Source: Muscardinus avellanarius
Taxonomy: Eukaryota > Chordata > Mammalia > Rodentia > Gliridae
Direction of reading: 5' to 3'
NCBI GenBank assembly: GCA_963383645.1
Contig: OY726560.1
Location: 26,920,300 to 26,984,299 of the forward strand
DNA: 64,000 bases
Of the stretch, positions 10,556 to 20,125 are shown in pieces. Every line of letters starts with the position of its first letter. Position 1 is the first letter of the stretch. The translations under genes were made by a program, and so were the position numbers. The notes beneath the pieces are model-generated. The model saw nothing but the letters and a program-made list of their open reading frames with translations. It was not told where the DNA came from and ran no database searches.

Positions 10556-10745
10556 AATATAAAATTAGCAATGTCAATCTCAATGACATGTACAAGGAAA
10601 GGGAGAAAGTGAGGGAGTGGAGTGGGATCCAGAAGGAAACACAACTGTGGTGTGAATATATATTCCTGTCACTTTATAGCTCAGTGTGATGTATAATTAC
10701 AATGAACCAATAAAACTATAAAAAAGCAAAAAAAAAAAAAAAAAA
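10556..10745 (+). mobile_element. L1 3' end
   Basis: Sense L1 3' UTR: purine-rich GGAAAGGGAGAAAGTGAGGGAGTGG, then GCTCAGTGTGATGTATAATTACAATGAACCAATAAAA and a long poly(A). Severely 5' truncated. Confidence 0.7.
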
Positions 10746-11994
10746 CTGAACAATAGAACATGACAGCAGCCATTTTCCAAATGCTGACAGTTTAAAAAAA
10801 GTCAATGAAGACTTTTTTTTAAAAATCAACTTTTTTCCCCCAAAATGAGGTGAATGAAGGCTTCTGGATAAATAAATCTGGAAAATTCATCACCATCAGT
10901 AATGATGTACAAAAAAATGTCACAGATGGTGTTACAGGAACAAAAGAGATGATCTCAAAAGGAAACACAGATACCTAGCAGGAAAGGAAAGATAATTTTG
11001 AATTTAAAAATAAGAGTATGACTATATGAATAACGTTACTTATAATTTTTATATTATCCTTGCTTCTTAAAGCAAAAGTAGTGTCCTGAAGTCAGCATTT
11101 GAAATTTGTAGAAGAAACGGAACAATGATAGCACAAGGCATAGAGCAGCATTGAAGAAATAATGCTATTGTAAGTCCATCCGATGTGTAAAATGTAGATG
11201 CAGAGTGAAGGGCCAAGCATGGGAAGGGAGAAAGGAAAGACAGAAGTTGGCAAAGGAAAATATGAAGTCACGATCATAAAGCAAGAAGTGGGGAGTTGGT
11301 GCCGATTTGCATAAAGTGTCAAATACAAACTCTGAAGGGTCAACTGTTAAAAAGAGTAAAGATAGCAGACATTTTTTTAAACTACAAAAGCATATATCTT
11401 CAGTTTTACAGAAACAATATAATAGCAACAATATTCAAACAATTTTAAAAGGCTAGCTAAGAAGCTTAAAGAACACAAGTTCTGCACCCCTTTTTATCGC
11501 AAAGGTAGAAATAAATGTCTAATGATTTGAAATAAATGCCTACTAATTGATTCTAAGAAAGGGTCTTCTAAGAAGATTGGTCAGTGTCCTTTCTGGTAGA
11601 AAATCAGAGAATCAGATTCATGACTGTATAAGTATAGAGAAGAATCATTACGATGGCATTTCCACAAGTAATTTTCTTCATGATCACAGCAAGACAAAAC
11701 AAATAACAATTATCCAGTAAAAAAGTGATTTGCACAAAGAAGTATGAAAGATAAAATTATAGAAAAATACTATGGGAGTAATTTGAGTGAATGAGTTCTT
11801 TGGCAAAATTGTTAGATAATTTGTTTCTCAAATGTGAAGTATAAAGTTTTTTTATTTATAGCTGTCATGCATGTTATTTGTTGAATAATTAAAAAACATC
11901 CAAATGAAATTATTTATTCCTAAATTTCTGTGACTTAATTGATAATTAAACTTTGAATTTTAGTAGAAATACACAGCATACACATATTTTAGTT
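10746..11994. other. No recognised feature
   Basis: AT-rich DNA; a GGGCCAAGCATGGGAAGGGAG stretch near 11210 recalls the L1 3' UTR purine tract seen at 980 but cannot be extended. No coding signal. Confidence 0.4.
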
Positions 11995-12322
11995 GATTAT
12001 TGATTGATTGATTGATTGATTAAAGTACTGAAGATTGAACCCAGGGCACTCTACCTCTGAGCTATACCCCGGCCCCCACTTTATTTTTATTTTTTGCAAT
12101 ACTAGGGGTGGAACTCAGGGAGATTCTATCTCTGAGCTACAACCCCAGCCCTATTTTTTATTCTTTATTTTGAAACAGGGTCTCACTGTCTCACTATGTT
12201 GCAGAAGACCTCACTCAGTGAGGTGACCTCAAACCCAACCCCAAACCTGACTGTGAACCTGCAATCCTCCTGTGTCAGCCTCCTAAATGCTGGGGTTACA
12301 AGCATGCACCACCACTCCAGCC
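11995..12322 (-). mobile_element. B1-dID SINE with duplicated dID unit
   Basis: Antisense element with a (ATTG)n tail (11997-12021). Two successive dID ends follow: GATTGAACCCAGGGCACTCTACCTCTGAGCTATACCCC and GGTGGAACTCAGGGAGATTCTATCTCTGAGCTACAACCCCAGCC. The linker and B1 half come next, ending GGGTTACAAGCATGCACCACC. This is longer than the normal dimer because of the extra right unit. Confidence 0.85.
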
Positions 12323-12343
12323 TTGAACACTTTATTTATGTAA

Positions 12344-12484
12344 TTCTGGAAAGTACCTGTGTGCCTGTCCCATGTTTTGAATAATTACATGGCTTATCTA
12401 ATCCCACAGTTATACAATGAGAAGATAAACTGAAAAAGAGTAAGTTGTGTGACTTGCCCAAGAAAACTAAGCCTAGACAGGGCA
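12344..12484 (-). repeat. Left arm of local inverted duplication (MIR-bearing)
   Basis: The reverse complement of this block matches 13335-13485 almost base for base; about ten substitutions were counted, and the right arm has a small insertion. It contains an antisense MIR core (CAGTTTATCTTCTC on the other strand; CTTGCCCAAG...). The similarity runs on through MIR-specific and non-consensus bases alike. It is therefore a later duplication, not two independent MIR insertions. Confidence 0.8.
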
Positions 12485-12572
12485 TTTATATAACATGATT
12501 CCACAAACATTATTAGACATTTTATATAGACTTCATAATACTCATGAAGAAAACTGATTACAAAGAACATCT

Positions 12573-12780
12573 GGGGCCAGGCATGGTGGAGCACACTAGT
12601 AATCTTGATAACTTGGGAGGTGGAGACAGAGGGATCCAAGACAGTATCAGTAACATAGCAAAAATCTCAGTAACCTTGCAAGATCACATTTCAAGAATAA
12701 ATAAATAAATAAATAAATGTAGAATCGGGGTGGAGCTCAGAAGAAGTATACCCTTAATTTCAATCCCTAGTAATATGTTA
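12573..12780 (+). mobile_element. B1-dID SINE
   Basis: Sense dimer: GGGCCAGGCATGGTGGAGCACACTAGTAATC, AACTTGGGAGGTGGAGACAGAGGGATCC, (AATA)n linker at 12698-12718, then GGGGTGGAGCTCAGAAGAAG and AATTTCAATCCCTAGTA. It lies in the spacer between the arms of the inverted duplication. Confidence 0.85.
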
Positions 12781-12995
12781 AAAATAATAACAATAAAATA
12801 TAACAAAACCAAGACCTCCTATTTTATTGTATATAATATTTGTGCAGACAGAACTGTATAAGGATTTTATCTCAAGAAAGGCTTTTCTTTTAAATGTTGC
12901 AGTGATTACAAAATCACTATTTTAATGATACCTAATAAATAAATGCTTATAGAATGGATAGATGATAATTGTACTTTATTAAGATGGTTAGAAGG

Positions 12996-13216
12996 AGCCA
13001 GGCATGGTGTTACCTGCTTGTAATCCCAGCATCTGGGAGGCTGAGACATAAGGATCATGGTTCAAGGTAGGACTCAGCTTCTTAGTGAGGCCCTTTGCAA
13101 CTCAGTGAGACCCTATTTCAAAATAAAGAAAAGAAAAAGGGTTGAGGGTATAGCTCAGAAGTAGAATGCCCCTGGGTTCCATTCTCAGTACCACAAAAAA
13201 AAAAAAAAAAAAAAAC
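12996..13216 (+). mobile_element. B1-dID SINE
   Basis: Well-preserved sense dimer: GAGCCAGGCATGGTGTTACCTGCTTGTAATCCCAGCATCTGGGAGG, CTTAGTGAGGCCCTTTGCAACTCAGTGAGACCC, linker, GGGTATAGCTCAGAAGTAGAATGCCCCTGGGTTCCATTCTCAGTACCAC and poly(A). It is the second SINE in the spacer of the inverted duplication. Confidence 0.92.
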
Positions 13217-13334
13217 AAGGTTAGAAGGGCCTTCATGGTTTAACATATGACTCTCTTGCAATATTTTCTAGTAGGAAAAAATATATAACAAGTTCTGTTT
13301 CTGTAAAACTCCTGATATGATTGTGAAATTGCAG

Positions 13335-13485
13335 TGCCCTGTCTAGGCTTGGTTATCTTGGGTGAGTTACACAACGTATTCTTTCTTATTCTTTTTCAGT
13401 TTATCTTCTCATTGTATAGCTGTGGGGTTAGATAAGCAAGGTAATTATTCAAAACATGGGACAGGCACACAGGTACTTTCCAGAA
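13335..13485 (+). repeat. Right arm of local inverted duplication (MIR-bearing)
   Basis: Sense MIR core (CTTGGGTGAGTTACACAACG...CTTTTTCAGTTTATCTTCTCATTG) followed by AATTATTCAAAACATGGGACAGGCACACAGGTACTTTCCAGAA, identical in reverse complement to the left arm at 12344. About 9 extra bases (TTCTTTCTTA region) distinguish it. The arms are about 850 bp apart and in opposite orientation. Confidence 0.8.
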
Positions 13486-13890
13486 GTGTTATTCTTCTGT
13501 CATTTCAAATACCGAGGCCAAATACATCAAATTTTTAAGTAGTTTTTTTCCCCTATACACAAATGTGTCTTTGTAGATGTTGTTTTCCCATGCCACAAAA
13601 ACTTTTAATTCTTGCACTATCAGATGAATATCTCTTGATTTTTCCAGATGGATATAGTTTCCTTTTATCAAATCTTCATTAATTTGCATTTTTAAAACAC
13701 TTTGAAAACCATTTTATATACAGCACCATATATTGTGGTACCATTTTATACAACTCGGTTACACATCTTTAAGCATGCTCCAGAGCCAGCTCAGTAAGTG
13801 AACTTGGCTGTGTGATAGGAACTTCACACTCGATACAGGCAAAACTACAATTTACATTTTATCCCAAGCCACATCCACATAAGCTCCTTT
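13486..13890. other. Unannotated; one small minus-strand ORF
   Basis: A 66-codon minus-strand frame (13689-13489) begins MQINEDLIKGNYIHLEKSRD and has ordinary protein-like composition. It has no convincing splice acceptor, promoter or recognised homologue. It abuts the inverted duplication. Probably a chance frame or the remnant of an old retrosequence. Confidence 0.25.
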
Positions 13891-13898
13891 CATTGAGT

Positions 13899-14064
13899 TT
13901 CTCTCTTCTTTTCTCCTCTCCTCCCCTCCCCTCCCCTCCCCTCCCCTCCCCTCCCCTCCCCTCTCCTCTCCTCTCCTCTCCTCTCCTCTCCCCTCCCCTC
14001 CCCTCCTCTCCCTCCCCTCTCCTCCCCCTCCCCCTCCCCCCTCTCCTCTTCTCCCCCCCCCTCT
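13899..14064. repeat. CT-rich simple repeat, (C4T)n/(CTCTC)n
   Basis: About 165 bases of almost pure pyrimidine on the plus strand, dominated by repeats of CCCCT and CTCTC. Strand-asymmetric homopyrimidine mirror repeats of this kind can form triplex (H-DNA). It joins the T-rich 3' side of an antisense SINE remnant. Confidence 0.95.
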
Positions 14065-14065
14065 C

Positions 14066-14182
14066 TATTTGTTGAGACTCATGGACTCATGGTAAGTTTC
14101 TGAAGCTGGCATGAAACCTGCAATCCTCTTATTTCAGACTCCCAAGTCCTTGGATCACAAGTGTGTGCCACCACACCTGGCT
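14066..14182 (-). mobile_element. B1 half of a B1-dID SINE
   Basis: Antisense B1 half: GAAGCTGGCATGAAACCTGCAATCC ... CTCCCAAGTCCTTGGATCACAAGTGTGTGCCACCACACCTGGCT. The place of the linker and dID half is taken by the CT-rich array. Confidence 0.8.
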
Positions 14183-14199
14183 TCAGTGAATTTTTCAAG

Positions 14200-15056
14200 T
14201 TTAAATAATTGATGTATTTAGAGAAAACATATGTCCCTACTCTTTCTGTGCTTGGCTAGTCTCGCCTAACAAAATGTTCTCCAGGATTTTCCATCTTCTT
14301 ATGAATGACACAATTTTGTTCTTCTTTATTGCTGAGTAGAATTCCATTGTGTGCATATCCCATAATTTTGTAATCCATTAATCTGTTGATGGAGACCTAG
14401 GTTGGTTCCATATTTTGGCTATTACGAATTGTGCTGCTATGAACATGGGTATGCATATGTTATTGTAGTTCTCTGCTTTCAACCCCTTTAGAAAGATACC
14501 CAGGAGTGGTGTAGCCAGATCATATGGTGGATCCATTCCCAGTTTTCTAAGGAATCTCCACAGCTGCTGAACTAGTTTCCACTCCCACCAACAGTGTAAA
14601 AGAGTTCCTCTTTCCCCACATCCTCTCCAGCATTTGTTGTTATTTGATTTCGTTATGCTTGCTACTCTGATGGAATCTTAGCATAGTTTTTATTTGCATC
14701 TCCCTGATGGTTAACGATGTTGAACATTTTTTCATTTATCTATTGGCCATGTGTATCTCTTCTTTGTGAAGTGTTTATTCAATTCATTTGTCCATTTCTT
14801 GATTGGGTTTATTTCTTTTGCTAGTATAGAGACTGTTAAGCTCTTTGTATATTCTGGATATGAGCCCTCTATCAGAGTGATGGCTGGTAAAGATCTTTTC
14901 CCATTCAGTAGGCTTTCTCTTTAGGTTCTTGATGGTTTTCCTTGATGAGAAGAAAGTTTTTATTTCGATGCCATCCTACTTGTTAATTTTTGCTTTAATT
15001 TCCTGTGCTTTGGAGGGTGTGGTGAGAAAGTTACTGCCTGTGTCTATATGTTGAAG
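14200..15056 (-). mobile_element. L1 ORF2 3' part, antisense
   Basis: Clear antisense L1 ORF2 C-terminal coding region: TGTTCTTCTTTATTGCTGAGTAGAATTCCATTGTG, GAATTGTGCTGCTATGAACATG, AGTGTAAAAGAGTTCCTCTTTCCCCACATCCTC and TTTGTATATTCTGGATATGAGCCC. The 3' terminus and poly(A) are absent, and the frame is interrupted by substitutions and small indels. Less diverged than the L1M pieces near 3.4 and 5.2 kb. Confidence 0.9.
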
Positions 15057-15800
15057 TGTTGAATCTATTAGGGATACCAGAAGGACTCCAGATAATGGAG
15101 GAAAAACCTCAGGAAAGCTAGAGAGGAAGGGTAGCAAAGGAAAAGGCTGAGGTTGATTAACTGGAGGAGCTACATTTGAATATGTGTATAACTGTGAATG
15201 TAGCACAGTTAACCTGGACACTCATTGTTTGGAGGGGAGAAGGGAAAGCAGGGGGGAGGGCACCAAGCACTGTGTGAATGTGTGCCATGTTCAATATGAT
15301 CAACATAAAATTAAAAAAAATAAACAAAATGAGGAAAATGTTCACATCATGGGAAAGGAAAAGGAAAAAAATAGATGAGGTGATGGTTATATTAGTTACA
15401 TTGATGGTCTCATTCTATAATATGTGCATGTTTCAAAATATGATTATACTCCATACATACGCATACATATGCATATATATATATGTATATATTTGTGTGT
15501 ATATAGTTTTCTATTTCAAATAGAGTAAAACGAATTTAAAAATAAAAAAGGGTATAGAGGAACTTTATTGAAATTAAAATATATAATACCTAATTTTAAG
15601 TAGTAGTGATTATATAAGTATATCTACTTCGTGAAAAATTGAACACTTATGAACTGTGGATTTTATTGTATGAATTATTTATTTTATTGTGGTTAATATG
15701 GCCTCATTTCAAAAATAAAATATGGAAAACAAAAAATTAATGTATTTATCTTATATCAAATACTTTATTCATCAGCAGTATATGCTGGCTCTATTTTTAT
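15057..15800. other. Unannotated, with a small (AT)n/(ATGT)n tract
   Basis: Contains a purine-rich segment (15229-15264) followed by GTGTGCCATGTTCAATATGATCAACATAAAATTAAAAAAAATAAA, which looks like a diverged L1-type 3' end but is not secure. An alternating AT/ATGT tract covers about 15471-15505. Confidence 0.4.
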
Positions 15801-15801
15801 T

Positions 15802-15991
15802 TTGTTGTTGTTGCTTTGGTATTGGTCATTGAACTCAGGGATGTTATAATTCTGAGCTATATCTCCAGCTCTTTTTTTTTTCCTTTTTGCAGAAGGGTCT
15901 CTTCCTGAGTTACCAGGCTCTATAGACCTCACATCTGTGATTCTCCTGTTCCTGCTTCCCACATTACAGTCATGTGTCACCACACCTGGCT
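15802..15991 (-). mobile_element. Diverged B1-dID SINE
   Basis: Antisense: TTGGTATTGGTCATTGAACTCAGGGATG, GAGCTATATCTCCAGCTC, T-rich linker, GGGTCTCTTCCTGAGTTACCAGGC and CACATTACAGTCATGTGTCACCACACCTGGCT. Confidence 0.85.
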
Positions 15992-16014
15992 TTCTTTTAT
16001 CTATTTTTAAAAAT

Positions 16015-16135
16015 AGACTTTTATTGATTCATTGTAATCATATATCATCATGAAGTCCAAAATGACAGGGGTATGAATGCACACTTGGCAACCATTGCCC
16101 TGAATCCCGCTCTACGCCCTCTCTTTTCCCATACA
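16015..16135 (-). mobile_element. L1 3' end, antisense
   Basis: TTTTATTGATTCATTGTAATCATATATCATCATGAAG is the reverse complement of the 'tgatgtatgattacaatgaatcaataaaa' L1 terminus seen repeatedly here, followed by GGTATGAATGCACACTTGGC and a C-rich strand of the purine tract. Short 5'-truncated copy. Confidence 0.6.
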
Positions 16136-16465
16136 TGATATTGAGATTGGCATTGATATTTACAGAGCATAACTGGAAGTGTTTTCTGGATTTACTTTTC
16201 AAAGCTTTTTTCAATTTTGAACACATTTTCCTTCCTCTCCTTATAAAATGCCAATGTTATTCCTTAGTTCCTTTTCTTTATAAATTTTCAATAGGTTATG
16301 TAATAGGCTTGTTTTTGTTTCTTAAAATACTCTTTCTCATTTTTAACATAACCAGAGTAATTATTTTAAATATAAATAATCTCAAAACACTGTCTGCAAT
16401 CAACTATCCAGTGGCTTTCTTCCACATTTATAATAAAATCTTTCATTGTCACTAAGTTCCACAAT

Positions 16466-16565
16466 AATATATATATTATTGATGATATATATATATATAA
16501 TATATCTATTATATATATCATCCTTTAATTAATTTATTAATTTATTTCTATTTATTTATTTATTT
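16466..16565. repeat. (AT)n and (TTTA)n tract
   Basis: Alternating AT (16466-16520) with self-complementary segments (GATGATATATATATATATAATATATC), passing into TTAATTTATTTATTT repeats that form the 3' tail of the adjoining antisense SINE. Confidence 0.85.
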
Positions 16566-16750
16566 TGTTGGTACTGGGGTTCCTGGAAGCCCTTCTACCT
16601 CTAGGCTACACTCCCAGACCTATTTTTACATTTTTATTTGGAAACAGGGTATCCTAAGGCAGCACACGCATCTGGCTTTGAACCTGCACGATCCTCCTGT
16701 CTCTGCCTCCCAAGCGCGGGGATTACACGCATGCGCCACCACACCGGGCT
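16566..16750 (-). mobile_element. B1-dID SINE, young subfamily
   Basis: Antisense copy carrying the diagnostic GGTACTGGGGTTCCTGGAAGCCCTTCTACCTC dID end, CAGACCTATTTTTACATTTTTATTTGGAAACAGGG linker and AAGCGCGGGGATTACACGCATGCGCCACCACACCGGGCT. The preserved CpG sites suggest recent insertion. Confidence 0.93.
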
Positions 16751-16757
16751 ATTTATT

Positions 16758-17265
16758 TTTAAAAATTTTTTTTTGGTGCTCTGTATTCATACATCATAAT
16801 TGGATAAAAACTTGTGTATACATACATGCAAACATCACCCAGTTAGCCCCTACCCAATCCCCACCCCATTCCCTCCTCATCCCTCCTTCCCATGCTTGAC
16901 TTAGTGGTTGACATCTAATATTATAGCAATTTATCCCAATTGACAATGATAATCTCACATAACAGATTCATTTGTCTGATATCAAGCTTTTGATCACTTA
17001 GAGATAACATTTCAATATTTCTTTTTGTTTTCTTTCTTACCAGAGGAAATTTTCTTCTTTTTTTAAAGGTAAAACTATCATACATTTATTCATTTATTTT
17101 CCAGAAAAATAATCTATCCTAACATGAAATATGAATTCTAAATACCCAAAACAATCTTGAAAAAGAACAAAGCTAGATGTACATTTTCTGATTTCAAACC
17201 TTATAAAGGTACAATAAGTGAAACAGCGTAGTACTGCTATAAAGATATATAAACCAGTAAATTAT
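16758..17265 (-). mobile_element. Second copy of the inverted-junction L1
   Basis: Reverse-complementing this block gives the same sequence as about 605-1140, through both the antisense ORF2 piece (TTTGTTCTTTTTCAAGATTGTTTTGGGTAT) and the sense 3' UTR (GGTAAGAAAGAAAACAAAAAG ... GATGTCAACCACTAAG). The orientation switch falls at the same place (about 17037-17060). Substitutions are scattered along the match. Confidence 0.8.
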
Positions 17266-17295
17266 GCATTCTCTGGAAATCACAGTGAATCCCTA

Positions 17296-17498
17296 CCCAG
17301 TGACATGTATCTGTAATTTCAGCTACTTGGAAGGCTGAGGCAGGAGAATCACAAGTTGAAGGCCAAATCAGGCAATATAGCAAAACCCTGTCTCCAAATT
17401 AAAACAAAACAAAAACAAAAAACAAAAAAAAACAAAAAACAGGTCTGGGAGTGTTGCTCCGTGGTACAGTTCTCCTAGGGTCAGTACTGAGAAAAAAA
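17296..17498 (+). mobile_element. Diverged B1-dID SINE
   Basis: Sense: CAGTGACATGTATCTGTAATTTCAGCTACTTGGAAGGCTGAGGCAGGAG, CCTGTCTCCAAATTAAAAC linker grown to (AAAAC)n at 17401-17441, then GGTCTGGGAGTGTTGCTCCGTGGTACAG and AGGGTCAGTACTGAG. Confidence 0.85.
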
Positions 17499-18270
17499 TA
17501 CAGTGAAAAAAATACAACTTCCAAGGATGCAGGGGAAATTTTAATCTTTATTTTCTTTCCTACTATATTATTTGCCTGAGAAATATTACCAAACTGGTTC
17601 TTGTTTCTGCCACAATTTTGACAGGTTTTCTCTCACTTTACAAAGAAAACCCTGCTTCTACCACAAAAAAGATTTTCTCAGAGATTTTATAACATTTTGG
17701 AAGGTACAAATTCAAATAACTTCTATGATAATCCCTTTATCAAGGCGTGATGTTGAGGTCTGGTCACTCTCTGATACCCTCCTACATGTAGATTATGAAT
17801 ATATAGATATAGATGTAGATATGCATATATGCCACAAGTATAGATAGAGATCTATATATGCCATATATCTATGCATGCATGTATGAAGCACAGTATCTCT
17901 AGAACTGCATATTCTGTCCTATTTCAGAATTATCTGATTTCAGATTGTAAAGTCATTGCTTTAGAACAAGTTGGCTCCTTTATTCTCGTTAATATCAAAG
18001 AATGCTACACTCCTTGAAGAATATTTATAGTAGACAAATTATAGACAATATTTAATGGATAGTTCATTCTCTTCAGTCAAAAGAAATGGAAATGTAGGAC
18101 AAATAAATATCATAATTGTTTGTTAAATATCTAAGTATCAAACTTCAGACCAGTTTCATATTATTTTACTTTAAAATCATAATACTTTAAAGACATACAT
18201 TCTAAGTTTTAAAAATATAATCTTTCAAAATATTTAAATATTTAAGAGAAATTAAGCATATATATATTGC
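17499..18270. other. No recognised feature
   Basis: AT-rich DNA with ATATAGATATAGATG-like microrepeats around 17797-17880. No gene or classifiable repeat. Confidence 0.45.
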
Positions 18271-18274
18271 AACT

Positions 18275-18275
<1 letters not shown>

Positions 18276-18314
<39 letters not shown>

Positions 18315-18331
18315 TTATATATATATATATT
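18276..18331. repeat. (CA)n-(AT)n microsatellite
   Basis: About 33 bases of CA followed by an interrupted AT run, sitting at the 3' tail end of an antisense SINE. Confidence 0.95.
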
Positions 18332-18507
18332 TGTGGTGCTGAGGTTCCTGAAAACCCTTCTACCTCTGGGCTACACTTCCAGACCTATTTTATATTTTAT
18401 TTGGAAACAGGGTCTCTTAAATCAGAGAGGCTGCTTCGAATCTGCGCAATCCTCCTGTCTCCGCTTCACAAGCTCAGGATTACAAGCGTGCACCACCATG
18501 CCCGGCT
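18332..18507 (-). mobile_element. B1-dID SINE, young subfamily
   Basis: Antisense: GTGGTGCTGAGGTTCCTGAAAACCCTTCTACCTCTGGGC, TATTTGGAAACAGGGTCTCTTAAATCAGAGAGGC and ACAAGCGTGCACCACCATGCCCGGCT. Confidence 0.92.
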
Positions 18508-19159
18508 TAAATATATATTTTTAAAAGCTCAAAATATTTCTTAAAAGCTGAAAAAGTAAAAGAAAAACCTAATTCTCATTTGAGAAAATAGGGGTTATCC
18601 ATTTTATTTTATAGTATAATATTAGTTTAATGGAACAGTTCTCATTATATATTCCTTTTGGAGATTGCAACTAAAATTTGAGGAGCAATTTGTTTGATAA
18701 TTGTGGCTTAGAGAGGGTATCCGTTTTAGTGTAAGTAAATAAAACACAAATTAATCTAGCATTTGTGTGTCAATTTTCTACTCTTTCACTGAGGGGAACT
18801 AAATATTTGCAAAATTACAATGGAAATATAATAAAAGCAATATAAATAGTTGTTGATGGAAACTGAATGAAGGGATAATGAGACACTGTTGGGAACAACA
18901 GGGCAGAATGAAATTAGACCACAGTGCTCGAACTGCTCCTTTTGCCAGAGAGTTCATAGAAATTACTTGAGCAGAGCTAAATAAAAACTAAAAGATTTGA
19001 CATTGGACTACATTAGTCAATGCTGAGTAGAACCTTAGTAAAAAGAAATAAAATTTTACTTGGGTTAATTTGATGTGAATTCCAAGAGTACATCATTATT
19101 TTAAGAGCACTTTTGTAGAAGGACAAAGACAAAAACTAATCAGAGGGTTAAATAAACAA
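18508..19159. other. No recognised feature
   Basis: AT-rich, no open frame or repeat recognised. Confidence 0.45.
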
Positions 19160-19170
19160 AGCAAGGTTTG

Positions 19171-19368
19171 TTTTTGTTTTTGTTTTTTTTTTTTTTTGGT
19201 GGTACTGGGGTTCCTGGAAGCCCTTCTACATCCGGGCTACACTCCCAGACCTATTTTTTACATTTTTATTTGGAAACAGGGTCTCCTAAACCAGCATGCG
19301 CGGCTGGCTTCGAACCTGTGTGATCCTCCTGTCTCTGCCTCCCAAGCACGTGTGCCACCACGCCCAGC
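19171..19368 (-). mobile_element. B1-dID SINE, young subfamily
   Basis: Antisense dimer with T tail, GGTGGTACTGGGGTTCCTGGAAGCCC, and AAGCACGTGTGCCACCACGCCCAGC; a short deletion removes GGGATTACAAG. Imperfect target-site repeats, AGCAAGGTTTG (19160-19170) and AGCAAGTTG (19369-19377), flank it. Confidence 0.92.
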
Positions 19369-19377
19369 AGCAAGTTG

Positions 19378-19754
19378 TTTTTCTTAATCCCTTGAGATAA
19401 GAACAAAGAATTTAAGAAGTCATAGTATCAAAACCAACAGAACAATTTTAATCAATACAGAGACAAAATATATTTTCTTTTCCCCATGTTAAAAAATCCT
19501 GGAAACCAGTATTATTGTCTTAATCTGTGCAGAAACAGTACTCATTATTAGCTAATATAGTTTACTTTCTGGACTTAGAAAATATATGTGCCTGTATAAT
19601 AAAATAATGAGCCAAGTAAAGTAGCTTACTTACCAAAATAAATATATGTTCTTCATGATTTTTTAAGATTCAGACTGAGCTCTGCCTACCAACTTGATAT
19701 TATAAAATGTCCTTTAAATAGCTAATTTATTAATATTCAGGGAGATATACTTAG
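19378..19754. other. No recognised feature
   Basis: AT-rich, no supported feature. Confidence 0.45.
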
Positions 19755-20125
19755 GTCATGAAAGTTATAATTATCAATAGTGGATAAATTCATTGGAATG
19801 AATTTATCTGGGTGGTAGCCTGAGGTAGTAAGGTGGCTGGAGATGGTGGGTCCCTGGGGCTGCCATCTTGGGGGATAAATATAGGTTTGTCATCTTCTCA
19901 CTTCCTTTGTTGATTCTGGCCTCCATGATGTAATAATGAAACCTTGTGCCCTCCCTCCCTATCCTTACTGCTGCCATGTTCTGAGATCCACTGTCCCAGG
20001 CCTCACACAGACTGAATTCAAAATCTCTAAACCATGAGCAAATAATTTTTTTCTTCCTCTAAGTTACATGGTCAGGTCTTTGAATTACAGCACAGAAAAT
20101 ACTGACTAATACAGAAACTGACACC
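19755..20125 (+). mobile_element. MaLR-like solitary LTR
   Basis: Sense LTR-like order: GGATAAATTCATTGGAATGAATTTATCTGGG, GGTGGGTCCCTGGGGCTGCC, CTTCTCACTTCC...GGCCTCCATGATG, TCTCTAAACCATGAGCAAATAA and TCAGGTCTTTGAATTACAGCACAGAAAATACTGACTAATACAG. This end is typical of mammalian MaLR/ERVL-related LTRs. No internal region. Related copies are at 26320, 35305, 41705 and 61905. Confidence 0.65.

Noticed and set aside
13812..14075. Open frame rich in Ser/Pro/Leu
   Set aside because: It is the translation of the CT-rich simple repeat.
15229..15330. L1 3' end
   Set aside because: A purine tract and A-rich tail are present, but the terminal GATGTAT...CAATAAA motif is too altered to call.
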